DNA of 64,000 bases from assembly GCA_050943135.1 (NCBI GenBank), contig JBMNOP010000005.1:160175-224174 (forward strand), in the 5' to 3' direction. The position numbers and the translations under genes were made by a program. This document shows positions 56,082 through 63,987 of this stretch, piece by piece. The stretch comes from RUG695 sp050943135 (GTDB lineage Bacteria; Planctomycetota; Planctomycetia; Pirellulales; Thermoguttaceae). The notes under the pieces were generated by a model. It did not search any database. It was given only the letters and a program-made list of their open reading frames with translations, and was not told where the DNA came from. How positions within the stretch are numbered: the first letter of the stretch is position 1; every line of letters begins with the position of its first letter.

Positions 56082-57275
56082 TCAGCCGTCGAGCATCTCG
56101 CCGGACCTGATCGAAAGGTAACTGGCATAACGGCGGGCATCGACCCGACCGTCGGCGACCGCATCTTTGACCGCGCAGTCGTCTTCGTGGGTGTGGGTAC
56201 AGTCGGAAAACTTGCAGAGATTTTCGTAGGGACAGAGGTCGCGGAAAAACCCGATCACTTCTTCGGGGATAATGTCCCAGAGCATAAACTGCCGAATTCC
56301 GGGCGTATCGACCACGTATCCCCCGAACGAAAGACGCAACAGCTCGGCCGACGCCGTGGTGTGACGTCCCTTCTGGTTTTCTCGGCTGACCTCGGCGGTG
56401 CGCAGGTTCCAGTCCGGCTCAACTCCGTTGAGCAGCGACGATTTGCCGACCCCGCTCTGCCCGACCACCACGCTTTCGCGCCCGGTGAGGAGCTTCTTCA
56501 GACGCGCCATGCCGTAACCCGTCTTGGCGCTTGTCGGAACCACCTTATACCCGAGTTGGGCGTAGACGCCGACGAGCGGCATCAGTTCGCACGGGTCGAC
56601 CAGATCGTATTTGTTGATGAGAATCACGGGGGTGATTCCGGCACGGCCACAGGTCACAAGGAGCCGATCGATCAGGTTCGGCTTGATTGCCGGTTCGGCG
56701 GCGCTCGCAACGATCAGCACCTGGTCGACATTGGTCACAAGGATATGTTTCCGCCCGCGGCTGGTTCGGCTGAGCGAGCCGAACCGCGGCTCGATTCGTT
56801 CGATGATCCCCTCGTCTTCCGACGCCGGGCGAAACCGAACACGATCTCCGACGATCACGACCTGTCGCTGTTCGGTCGACAGGGTTTTGAGAATACGGCG
56901 TGTGGCACACATATAAATGCGCCCGGTCTCTTCTTCCTCGACACGGGAATAGAGTCCGTGAACACCGACGACGCGACCGGGGAGGGTTGTTCGACCGCTC
57001 ACATCGGGCAACACGCGGAAATCGCCCCGTTCCCCCGACGCGTTTTCGGCCGGAAGGACCGACCCGATCACTGTCCGTTTTCGGGCAAGCTCTCCCTTAC
57101 CGCTGACCCGTTCGCCGGAAAGAACGTCTTCGTTTTCCCTCGGAATTCCGGAACCGTTCAAGTCGGCATGATACCGTTCGGTCCAATCTTTTTCGCGGGT
57201 GCGGGACGAGCGGTTCCGTCTGAAGTCGACCCGCAGCTTTTCGGGTTTTCTCCTCTTCTTACCCTTTTTACTCAT
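56082..57275 (-). CDS. rsgA: Small ribosomal subunit biogenesis GTPase RsgA
   Basis: RsgA is a circularly permuted GTPase that checks late 30S assembly. The order of motifs in this 397-residue protein shows the permutation: INKYDLVDP (G4) comes before GQSGVGKSSLLNG (G1), and then KGRHTTASA and DTPGIRQF (G3). The C-terminal zinc site is CPYENLCKFSDCTHTHEDDC. The N-terminal about 80 residues are basic and of low complexity, before the OB-fold. It overlaps the upstream TPR gene by 8 nt, so they are coupled. Confidence 0.95.
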   Translation of the reverse strand: MSKKGKKRRKPEKLRVDFRRNRSSRTREKDWTERYHADLNGSGIPRENEDVLSGERVSGKGELARKRTVIGSVLPAENASGERGDFRVLPDVSGRTTLPGRVVGVHGLYSRVEEEETGRIYMCATRRILKTLSTEQRQVVIVGDRVRFRPASEDEGIIERIEPRFGSLSRTSRGRKHILVTNVDQVLIVASAAEPAIKPNLIDRLLVTCGRAGITPVILINKYDLVDPCELMPLVGVYAQLGYKVVPTSAKTGYGMARLKKLLTGRESVVVGQSGVGKSSLLNGVEPDWNLRTAEVSRENQKGRHTTASAELLRLSFGGYVVDTPGIRQFMLWDIIPEEVIGFFRDLCPYENLCKFSDCTHTHEDDCAVKDAVADGRVDARRYASYLSIRSGEMLDG

Positions 57276-58245
57276 CGGACGGTGTAACTTGGCTATCCGC
57301 TCCGTTTTCCGGATCGGCGTTTTTCCCCGACGTCGCCTCGTCGGCCGAGAGGTCGTCCGATTCCGACTCGTCTTCTTCCGGTGCTTCCGAATCTTCCTCG
57401 TCGTCCGGCTCGGTACGGGAGGCGAGCGCCTCGGCCTTTTTCATGTCTTCGGCGGCGGCCGCGTCGTTCCCAAGCGCGGTATACGTCTCGGCCCGCAACT
57501 CGTACGCCGTGACGCTCATCGGGGCCAGGCGGATCAGTTCGGAAAAGTCGACCAGCGCGGCCTCATAATTTTCCAACTGCATCATAAGACGCCCCCGATT
57601 GGCGTACGTGCCACCGTCTTCGGGATCTGCCTCCAGCGCTTTGGCATAATCGGCCAGCGCCCCTTCGATATCTCCCAACTGCTGCAGCACGTAGCCGCGG
57701 TTTCCGTATGCCCTTTCGCGGTCAGGGTTCAGGCGGATCACCTCGTTAAAGTCGGCAAGTGCATTTTCGAACTCTTCAAGATCGACCCAGTCGTTCCCCC
57801 GGTTATTCCAGGCGGCGGTCATTTCGGGATTGAGTTCGATCGCCTTGGTGTAATCTTCCGACGCGGTAACATAGAGGCCCATTTCGTCGTAGACGACGCC
57901 ACGGTTATAATAGGCGTCGGCATATTCGGGATCGAGTTCGATCGCCCTCGTATAGCATTTGAGTGCCGTTTCGGGCCCGTTCATGAGGAAGGTGACCAAT
58001 CCCAGGGAAAAGAATGTTTCGGCACGGCCGGGATTCAGGTTGACCGCGATGGTGTAATCGCGGCAGGCGAATCGCCAATTTCGGCAACAGAAATATGCGT
58101 TCCCCCGTGCCAGATAGAGTTGCAAGCTGGCCGGATGCCTTTCGACGGCTTCGTCGTAGAGCTTGATCGCCTCTTCGGCTTTCCCTTCCCGGAGAAAACC
58201 TTCCCCTTTCAGGATGATGGCGTCCACTGTTCTCTTATCGCCCAT
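57268..58245 (-). CDS. TPR-repeat protein
   Basis: The 325-residue protein has about eight tetratricopeptide repeats (for example AIELDPEYADAYYNRGVVYDE and ALADYAKALEADPEDGGTYAN) from residue 5 to about 275. A very acidic tail (EDSEAPEEDESESDDLSADE) follows. I start at ATG 58245, preceded by GGGG; a TTG at 58257 would add four residues. TPR proteins bind partner proteins, but there is no signal peptide here and no partner is obvious. It lies between accD and rsgA. Confidence 0.88.
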   Translation of the reverse strand: MGDKRTVDAIILKGEGFLREGKAEEAIKLYDEAVERHPASLQLYLARGNAYFCCRNWRFACRDYTIAVNLNPGRAETFFSLGLVTFLMNGPETALKCYTRAIELDPEYADAYYNRGVVYDEMGLYVTASEDYTKAIELNPEMTAAWNNRGNDWVDLEEFENALADFNEVIRLNPDRERAYGNRGYVLQQLGDIEGALADYAKALEADPEDGGTYANRGRLMMQLENYEAALVDFSELIRLAPMSVTAYELRAETYTALGNDAAAAEDMKKAEALASRTEPDDEEDSEAPEEDESESDDLSADEATSGKNADPENGADSQVTPSDE

Positions 58246-58263
58246 TCTTTTCCCCAAACCGAT

Positions 58264-59172
58264 CTATTTGTTGCAGTAGTCGATGGCCCGAGCCAATTCG
58301 CTCTTGAGATTTTCCCGTTTCACGATCCGATCGATAAACCCGTGTTCGAGGAGAAACTCGCTCGTTTGGAACCCTTTCGGAAGCTCGATCTTGATTGTCG
58401 CTTTGATCGTGCGCGGTCCGGCAAACCCGATCAATGCCCTCGGTTCGGCGAAGATGACATCGCCCAACGAAGCGAAACTGGCGGCAACCCCTCCCATCGT
58501 CGGGTTGGTCATCACCGAGATGAATAGCCCGCCCGCCTGATGAAGACGGGCCAGCGCCGCGCTCACTTTGGCCATTTGCATGAGCGAGAGGATTCCTTCG
58601 TGCATACGCGCCCCCCCGCCGGACCCGGAAATGATGATCAGCGGAAGCCCCGTCTCGGCGGCCCGTTCGGTGGCGCGGGTCAGTTTTTCGCCGACGACCG
58701 ATCCCATGCTTCCCATGATAAAGCGCGAGTCGGTGATCCCGATGATAACCTTTCGGGCACGGATCCGGCCGGTACCGGTAATCACGGCATCGTTCAGGCC
58801 CGTGGCGGCCTGATCGCTTTTGACCCGCTCGGTATAGGGACGGCGATCGACAAATGCGAGCGGATCACCGGGAACCAGGTCGGCATCCCACTCTTCGAAG
58901 GTCCCTTCGTCGATGATCTGGACGATTCGCTGCTGCGCGGGAACCGGCCAGTGATACCCGCACTCCGGGCAGACACTGAGTCGTTTAAGCGCCTCGTTTC
59001 GGAAAATCGTGGCCAAGCACCCCGGGCACTTGATCCAGAGACCTTCCGGTACGCCTTTGCGCAAATCGGGTCCCAGATCGGACGGCGAATGGGGACGCGG
59101 AGGACTCGGTGGATTGACCGGCTGAGCGACGGGCTTCTGAGATTTGGTGTTCTTCTCCGACATAGTTTTCAT
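58264..59172 (-). CDS. accD: Acetyl-CoA carboxylase carboxyltransferase subunit beta
   Basis: AccD carries the zinc ribbon (CPGCLATIF and SVCPECGYH) and the beta half of the carboxyltransferase, which moves the carboxyl from biotin to acetyl-CoA. The 302-residue protein also has SGSGGGARMHEGILSLMQMAK and VMTNPTMGGVAASFA. The first 30 residues are Pro/Ser-rich and poorly conserved. The ATG at 59172 and one at 59163 are both possible. The partners AccB and AccC are encoded near 18-20 kb; AccA is not in the window. It follows rpe by 18 nt. Confidence 0.96.
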   Translation of the reverse strand: MKTMSEKNTKSQKPVAQPVNPPSPPRPHSPSDLGPDLRKGVPEGLWIKCPGCLATIFRNEALKRLSVCPECGYHWPVPAQQRIVQIIDEGTFEEWDADLVPGDPLAFVDRRPYTERVKSDQAATGLNDAVITGTGRIRARKVIIGITDSRFIMGSMGSVVGEKLTRATERAAETGLPLIIISGSGGGARMHEGILSLMQMAKVSAALARLHQAGGLFISVMTNPTMGGVAASFASLGDVIFAEPRALIGFAGPRTIKATIKIELPKGFQTSEFLLEHGFIDRIVKRENLKSELARAIDYCNK

Positions 59173-59190
59173 ACTTCTGTGTCTTGTGGT

Positions 59191-59886
59191 TTATCGTTCG
59201 AGAGCCAAGGCGCGGAGCCGTTTGATCCGAGCGGCATAATTGACCGCTTCGAAAATACTTGTTCCGGCCACAAACATGTCGACCCCGGCTCGGGCCGCCT
59301 GATTGATCGTCCGTTTGTTGATCCCCCCGTCAATGGCAAGGAGAGTATCGGGGCGAACCGCCTTTTTGAAGAGCCGGACCTTTTCAAGGACTTCCGGCCT
59401 AAACTTTTGGCCGCCAAACCCGGGCTGAACGCTCATCGTCAGGAGAATATCGACATCCCTCACGTATGGCATCACCGCCTCGGCCGGCGTTCCGGGGTTG
59501 AGGACCAATCCGGGCGCCGCGCCGAGGGAACGGATTCGCTCGATCAATTCTCCCGGTTCGGGAACCACCTCGATATGAAAAAGGAGGGAATCGGCGCCGG
59601 CTTCGACAAACGCCTCGGCATACCGGGCCGGTTCGGAGACCATCAGGTGAACGTCGAGCGACAGGCGGGTCACCTTACGGAGCGAGGCAATCACCGGTAC
59701 CCCGATGCTGATGTTCGGCACGAAGTGGCCGTCCATCACATCAAAATGCAATACGCGCACATCCCCTTCTTCCACCAGACGGATTTCCCGTTGTAGGTTG
59801 GCGAAATCTGCGGCCAGCAACGAAGGACAGATGATCGGCTTATGTTCGCAAAGTTCCCGTACCCAGGGGGATGAGGTGATTATCAT
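59191..59886 (-). CDS. rpe: Ribulose-phosphate 3-epimerase
   Basis: Rpe interconverts ribulose 5-phosphate and xylulose 5-phosphate in the pentose phosphate pathway. The product of 231 residues from ATG 59886 has PSLLAADFANLQREI, LHFDVMDGHFVPN, the metal-binding HLMV and MSVQPGFGGQKF, and LLAIDGGIN with the catalytic Asp. A GTG at 59934 is an alternative start without a binding site. It forms a tight cluster with accD, the TPR gene and rsgA. Confidence 0.95.
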   Translation of the reverse strand: MIITSSPWVRELCEHKPIICPSLLAADFANLQREIRLVEEGDVRVLHFDVMDGHFVPNISIGVPVIASLRKVTRLSLDVHLMVSEPARYAEAFVEAGADSLLFHIEVVPEPGELIERIRSLGAAPGLVLNPGTPAEAVMPYVRDVDILLTMSVQPGFGGQKFRPEVLEKVRLFKKAVRPDTLLAIDGGINKRTINQAARAGVDMFVAGTSIFEAVNYAARIKRLRALALER

Positions 59887-60012
59887 AGAACGCTTTTCCC
59901 GCGATTGTGACCGAACCCTTTGGAAAGAAGCCACCGCGCCGTTTTCCTGCGCCCGGCGGCATCCGCTTTGGATACAATATACCGCAGAACGGCCTTTTTT
60001 AAAAAGGGGGAA

Positions 60013-60035
60013 CCGAAAAAAAGGCTTTTTTTCGG
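60013..60035. terminator. Perfect AT-rich hairpin before the tRNA gene
   Basis: CCGAAAAAAA and TTTTTTTCGG form a 10-bp perfect stem with a GGC loop. It lies just before the tRNA promoter and may act as an insulating terminator or be a chance A-T run. Confidence 0.5.
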
Positions 60036-60057
60036 AAAAAGGGATAAAGAGCGGGGC

Positions 60058-60085
60058 TTGACGAACGGTAAACGGGTGGTATACT
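60058..60085 (+). promoter_or_regulatory. tRNA-Ala promoter
   Basis: TTGACG (60058-60063), a 16-nt spacer and TATACT (60080-60085) lie 13 nt before the tRNA 5' end, fitting a tRNA promoter. Confidence 0.75.
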
Positions 60086-60098
60086 CCGCGTACCTAAT

Positions 60099-60171
60099 GG
60101 GGGATTAGCTCAGCTGGGAGAGCGTTTGGCTGGCAGCCAAAAGGTCATCGGTTCGATCCCGTTATCCTCCA
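60099..60171 (+). tRNA. tRNA-Ala (anticodon GGC)
   Basis: The cloverleaf is complete: acceptor GGGGGAT/ATCCTCC, D arm GCTCAGCTGGGAGAGC, anticodon stem TTTGG/CCAAA with loop CTGGCAG, and TTCGATC in the T loop. The anticodon GGC reads GCC and GCU codons. The T stem has one T-T mismatch, and a G-T pair lies in the acceptor. The CCA end is not encoded. It is flanked by its own promoter and a strong terminator. Confidence 0.92.
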
Positions 60172-60186
60172 CTTTTGAAGACTTCG

Positions 60187-60219
60187 GCCCGGTAAACCAT
60201 GCGGTTTTCCGGGCTTTTT
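60187..60219 (+). terminator. Terminator of the tRNA-Ala gene
   Basis: The stem GCCCGGTAAACC/GGTTTTCCGGGC, with one mismatch and a four-base loop, runs into TTTTT. Confidence 0.8.
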
Positions 60220-60339
60220 CTTTGACTTTTCCGTCCGAGTGGCGATGTGTGGCGTTCTCGACCGCGTTCCATGTGATCCGAGGCCGGTTCGCGCCGGGGG
60301 AGACGCAAACGCCGGCTGTGTCGGTAGAAATGATCGGAG

Positions 60340-60582
60340 TCACGAAGGGGTCGAGACCCCCTGATGTTCATACGCCCCGAGATTGACGATGGCGCGACCG
60401 ACACGCGGATTTCCGGCCAAGTCGGTTTCGACGGCCGTGTAGTCGTTGTTTCCCCGGTTGATCGCCGGGGAACACTCGGCCGGTGTATAATCACCGTTTT
60501 CGGGATCGGTAAAGAGGGGTCCGGTCAGACGGATGGAGCCCCCTGTCCAAGCGGTGAATTCGAAGAGCGTGTGTAGGCGCAA
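60340..60582 (-). pseudogene. 3' remnant of a beta-helix/adhesin-type surface protein gene
   Basis: The 80-residue reading is the C-terminal tail found at the end of right-handed beta-helix or adhesin proteins: DYTPAECSPAINRGNN, then DLAGNPRVGRAIVNLGAYE. The frame stays open upstream to a stop near 60.64 kb, but without the repeats or a start codon, so the 5' part of a large gene is lost. The break lies where the neighbouring sequence changes in character. Confidence 0.65.
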
Positions 60583-60803
60583 CCTGCATCGGAATTTGTT
60601 ATGCCGAGAATAACCGAATTGTAAAGGCAGGATACTCTGTGGTTACAAATTCCGAATAATCCTTCTCCTCACAACAATTGGCAAACCCTACGCGCAGGTA
60701 TGCGAAACACGGCTCGTTGCCGGTCTGGTCTACCGGCTTCCGCGCGACTTCCTTTTTGAACGTCGCGTTCCCTTCCGATTCTGTGTTTGTCGTGATTCGA
60801 GGC

Positions 60804-61142
60804 TTATTCCTGGTGACACCCGTGCCCTTCGCACGTGGTGTTTGTGCTGTCCAGCTCACCTCGGCTGAAAGCCAGGGCGGCTTCCAGCGCGTCGCCCTGG
60901 GCGCCGGTGACGACCCGGATGTTGCGGCTGTTAAAGATTTCAATGGCGTGTGCGCCTATGCCACCGGCGATAATCACCCCAACCCCCTGATCGCCCAAAA
61001 AGTTGGGCAGGAAGCCCGGCTTATGCCCCGGGTTGGGGACGGTCTTCGTCTGGTTGTTTTCCGTATCGTGCAGCAGGAATGATTCACAATGCCCAAAATG
61101 CTGCGCCACCTGGCCTTTCACGCTTGCTACCGCGATGATCAT
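60804..61142 (-). CDS. NifX/NifB-type iron-molybdenum cluster-binding family protein
   Basis: The 112-residue protein has the dinitrogenase cofactor domain signatures: AQHFGHCESFLLHD near the start and GVGVIIAGGIGAHAIEIF in the middle. A C-terminal CEGHGCHQE, Cys/His-rich, could bind metal. Family members carry or bind metal clusters; in bacteria without nitrogenase they are of unknown role. AGGAG lies upstream of the start, rather far (14 nt). It is separated from the ATPase genes by a stretch that contains the broken Mrp-like gene. An open frame between its stop and 60599 (ending CCEEKDYSEF... then SA) may be a further remnant. Confidence 0.85.
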   Translation of the reverse strand: MIIAVASVKGQVAQHFGHCESFLLHDTENNQTKTVPNPGHKPGFLPNFLGDQGVGVIIAGGIGAHAIEIFNSRNIRVVTGAQGDALEAALAFSRGELDSTNTTCEGHGCHQE

Positions 61143-61346
61143 AACTTCATTACACTCCTATTTTCTTCGACTGTTTTCGTTGCCGGACTCAACAATCCCC
61201 CACCAAGCTCTCCACCTTTTCCTTATCACAGGGATCGGATGACGGCAGGATTCACGAGAATCGGACCAATCGGGGACAAGTCAAACTCCAAGGCGGTGCT
61301 GCTCGCCCTACCTGCCCCGGAGGTACATTATACCCGCTCACCATTA
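61143..61346. other. Short non-coding or decayed stretch upstream of the NifX-type gene
   Basis: No intact gene is visible. One minus-strand frame reads STALEFDLSPIGPILVNPAVI before a double stop. It has protein-like composition and could belong to the decayed ATPase gene next to it. No good promoter was found. Confidence 0.35.
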
Positions 61347-61590
61347 TCAAGGCAAGTAAAGGCGGAGGAAATTTCCCGCGGGGCCCGCGATCGGCGCGTG
61401 CATTATCCGTGCCATTTTGACTCCCTTGCCCACAATCATCCCCATCGGTTCCCGGGGCGAGGCGGCCACGATGATGCCGTCCGGCGGCAAATCAACAAAA
61501 TCAGATCTGCATCCTGCCAAAGCACCTCGCTGAAAAACTGCTTGACCGTTTCAGCCGGGATGGGCCTCCTCATATCCTGCTTTCTCGGTC
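61347..61590 (-). pseudogene. Broken Mrp/NBP35-type P-loop ATPase gene
   Basis: Two minus-strand frames together recall the Mrp family. The first reads AETVKQFFSEVLWQDAD and, after a shift near 61495, the next reads DFVDLPPDGIIVAASPREPM followed by GMIVGKGVKMARIMHAPIAG, ending at 61347. Intact Mrp has DLPPGTGD-type sequence between; here DLPP runs straight into DGIIV, so a piece is missing too. No Walker A part is found upstream. The N-terminal limit is not clear. It sits between two intact genes of the cluster where such an ATPase would be expected. Confidence 0.6.
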
Positions 61591-61816
61591 CTGTCTTGGC
61601 AATCCTCGTCGCGACCGGAGCTGCCGAACAATCAATATGCCCATCGCAAAACATACGAAACACTCCAAACGTTCTTTCAGATGAGAAAGAGGGCAACGCT
61701 GTTGACCGGCATAGCGGCGAATGCGAAAAAAGAATCCAACGGGAGGAGGTTGACGACTCACCGTACACCTCAGAGGGTAACGGGTTCCGCCCCGTGATGA
61801 TGCTGCGCAGATGGCG

Positions 61817-62686
61817 TTACGCGGATTCCAACAATGGCATGATTCTCCGATAGATTTCCTCAACCGCCTTTCCGCTGGGACAATCAACATCCACAACCGT
61901 CATCCCCTGGTTCACCACCTGTACCGCTAAGGGGTCATAGGGAACAGTGCCCGCGAACAAGAGGCCTTCCCGTTGGCAGTACGCCTTGATCTTGTCTGTT
62001 ATCACCGGGTTGATGTCCGCCTTGTTGACGCACACGGCGATTTTAACCCCAAAACCCCGGGCGGTTTCAATGATGCGCTCCAGGTCGCTCAGTCCCGACA
62101 ACGAGGGCTCCGCCACCAGCAGGGTGGCACAAGCTCCGCTGAGGGTGGCGATTACCGGGCAGCCAATGCCCGGGGAACCGTCGATGATGGCAAAGTCGGT
62201 GTGTTCGCCGACAACATTCGCGAGGCGGTTTTTCACCTGGCTGACCAGCTTCCCAGAGGTGCCGCTGCCCATTCTGAGCTTCGCGGTGGAGAAGACGGAG
62301 TCCTCGCCGTAATACAGCGTCATGGTCCCCGCCTGGTGCGGTTTCATGGCGACTGCCCGGGCCGGGCACACCAGTCCGCAAACCCCGCAGCCTTCACAGG
62401 CGTAAGGGTTAATCTGATAGGAAGGCCCTTGCACAACCGCGTCGAACCGGCAGGCCTGTTCACATGCGCCGCAGGCTGTACACTTGTCGGGATCAATGGA
62501 TGCCAAGGGCAGGCCATAATAGGGGGCATCCTCCCGACGTATGTAGTCAGCGCCAACAAGGTGTAGGTTGGGCGCGTCCACATCGCAGTCCGCGTAGGCT
62601 CGAGCCTTGGACAGGCTGATGAGCGCGCTGGCCAGCGTTGTTTTGCCGGTTCCCCCTTTCCCGCTAAGGATGACTAACTGCCGCAC
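61817..62686 (-). CDS. MinD/ParA-type ATPase with two 4Fe-4S ferredoxin motifs
   Basis: The 289-residue product, from GTG 62686 with AGGAGG upstream, begins MRQLVILSGKGGTGKTT, a deviant Walker A motif (Lys15 region). Two [4Fe-4S] ferredoxin motifs follow, CTACGACEQAC and CEGCGVCGLVC, and then IIDGSPGIGCPVIATLSGA. This architecture is found in MinD/nitrogenase-iron-protein-like ATPases of anaerobes, thought to act in cluster transfer or metal-cofactor handling. It overlaps the upstream ATPase gene by 23 nt, so they are coupled. The biochemical role is unknown. Confidence 0.88.
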   Translation of the reverse strand: MRQLVILSGKGGTGKTTLASALISLSKARAYADCDVDAPNLHLVGADYIRREDAPYYGLPLASIDPDKCTACGACEQACRFDAVVQGPSYQINPYACEGCGVCGLVCPARAVAMKPHQAGTMTLYYGEDSVFSTAKLRMGSGTSGKLVSQVKNRLANVVGEHTDFAIIDGSPGIGCPVIATLSGACATLLVAEPSLSGLSDLERIIETARGFGVKIAVCVNKADINPVITDKIKAYCQREGLLFAGTVPYDPLAVQVVNQGMTVVDVDCPSGKAVEEIYRRIMPLLESA

Positions 62687-63527
62687 GGCATGCCTCCTGA
62701 TCAATTCTCTCAAGCAAACACTCAAACAGCTCGAGGTACCGCGAGTCTTCCTTCACGGCGATCAGCCCGTCTGAGGTTAGTTGTCCCAGCCGCGTCTCAA
62801 AAGCGATCTCCGCCAGAATGGGGAGGCCATGCGTCTGACAGTACTGGCGGGAGGGGTCGTCCCCCGGCAGCGCTTTGTTGAGCACCACCCCACAGGGCTT
62901 ATTGTAAAGTCTGACCAGCTCGTGCACCATACCCAGGTTATGCGCACCAAATCGGGTGGGTTCCGCCACCAGCACGCAGTAATCCGCGTCCCGGACGCTT
63001 TCAGACACCATACAGGAGCTGCCGGGTGGGCAGTCGATGATCAACCTCCCGTCCGGGTGCCCGGTGTTGAGTAATTGCTTGATCACAGGCACACCGGTGG
63101 CTTCGCCCGGGTTTAGAAAGCCGGAGAGTACTCGTACACCCTGGGCCTCCCCGGTCTGCACCCTACCGATGGCACGCTCGATTTCCCTCAGGGCCCGGGC
63201 CCGGCACAGCATCACGCACCCGCCGCAGCCGTGGCATATCTCGTCGAACACGAGTAGCTCCCCACCTGTCCACGCCAAGGCGTGAAAAGCGCAGAAGTCC
63301 ACGCACAGCCGGCATTCGATACATTTAGCCGGATCAACCCGGGGCACGGGCACATTGACCACCACCTGCGTTTTGATGGCGGGTTTGAAGAAGAGATGGC
63401 CGTTGGGTTCCTCCGCGTCACAATCGATGTAGGTGGCGGGGGCCGCGACGCAGGCCAAGTTCACCGCGATAAAGGTCTTGCCGGTGCCGCCTTTTCCGCT
63501 GAGTACCGCAATGGTTTTGTCGCTCAC
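62664..63527 (-). CDS. MinD/ParA-type ATPase with two 4Fe-4S ferredoxin motifs, paralogue
   Basis: The 287-residue protein has Walker A SGKGGTGKT (10-18), CIECRLCVDFC and CHGCGGCVMLC as ferredoxin motifs, and IIDCPPGSSCMVSESVRDAD in the switch region. It starts with GTG at 63527, two bases after the stop of the NifX-type gene, and overlaps the next ATPase gene by 23 nt. It is a paralogue of that downstream ATPase; the two may form a heterodimer. A function in cluster or cofactor assembly is inferred from family context only. Confidence 0.88.
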   Translation of the reverse strand: MSDKTIAVLSGKGGTGKTFIAVNLACVAAPATYIDCDAEEPNGHLFFKPAIKTQVVVNVPVPRVDPAKCIECRLCVDFCAFHALAWTGGELLVFDEICHGCGGCVMLCRARALREIERAIGRVQTGEAQGVRVLSGFLNPGEATGVPVIKQLLNTGHPDGRLIIDCPPGSSCMVSESVRDADYCVLVAEPTRFGAHNLGMVHELVRLYNKPCGVVLNKALPGDDPSRQYCQTHGLPILAEIAFETRLGQLTSDGLIAVKEDSRYLELFECLLERIDQEACRAAVSHP

Positions 63528-63529
63528 CC

Positions 63530-63892
63530 TCAGTGCCTGTGGAACCCTTCGTGAATCTGGTCCAGGGTTTCCAGCTCGCCTTGCTTGAATCGCTCAAGGT
63601 TCTCCTGCGCGCTCAGACCGGGCTGGGTCTTATACAGCTTGATGCCGGCAGCTTGCAGCACTTTGGCCGCGTTGCTGCCCAGTTGGGGGGTGAGCAGAAC
63701 GCCCGCTTCGTTGTCAACAACCGCCTGGGCCGCCCGGATGCCCGCGCCACCCGAGCTGAGAGCGGCCTCGTTCCGAATGTAAATGCTGGCGTCGGTTTCC
63801 GTGTCATAGATCATAAACATCGCGGTTCTTCCAAAAATGTCGGATACCGCCGTGTCCTTCGCGTCCGAGGTCACCGGAATGGCGATCTTCAT
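63530..63892 (-). CDS. NifX/NifB-type iron-molybdenum cluster-binding family protein
   Basis: The 120-residue protein has the dinitrogenase cofactor-binding fold: MKIAIPVTSDAKDTAVSDIF, then FGRTAMFMIYDTET and GVLLTPQLGSNAAKVLQAAG. The end KQGELETLDQIHEGFHRH is His-containing. The binding site AGGAGGAG lies upstream. It is the first gene of a compact minus-strand operon with the two ATPase genes and is a relative of the 112-residue protein at the other end. Confidence 0.87.
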   Translation of the reverse strand: MKIAIPVTSDAKDTAVSDIFGRTAMFMIYDTETDASIYIRNEAALSSGGAGIRAAQAVVDNEAGVLLTPQLGSNAAKVLQAAGIKLYKTQPGLSAQENLERFKQGELETLDQIHEGFHRH

Positions 63893-63974
63893 TGTTTCTC
63901 CTCCTCATTGTAGGCTATCTTCTACGGTTGTTTGGTCTCGTCTGCCACGGTGGTGGGGGTAGGCGGGGCGCCCG

Positions 63975-63987
63975 CCCCCCCCCCCCC
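63975..63987 (+). repeat. Run of 13 C near the window end
   Basis: Thirteen consecutive C bases lie in a GC-rich stretch 88 nt past the start of the NifX-type gene (upstream of it on the minus strand, where they read as G). Confidence 0.9.

Noticed and set aside
61089..61853. 254-codon open frame on the plus strand
   Set aside because: Opposite the broken Mrp-type gene and the NifX-type gene; its product shows no domain and has low-complexity stretches.
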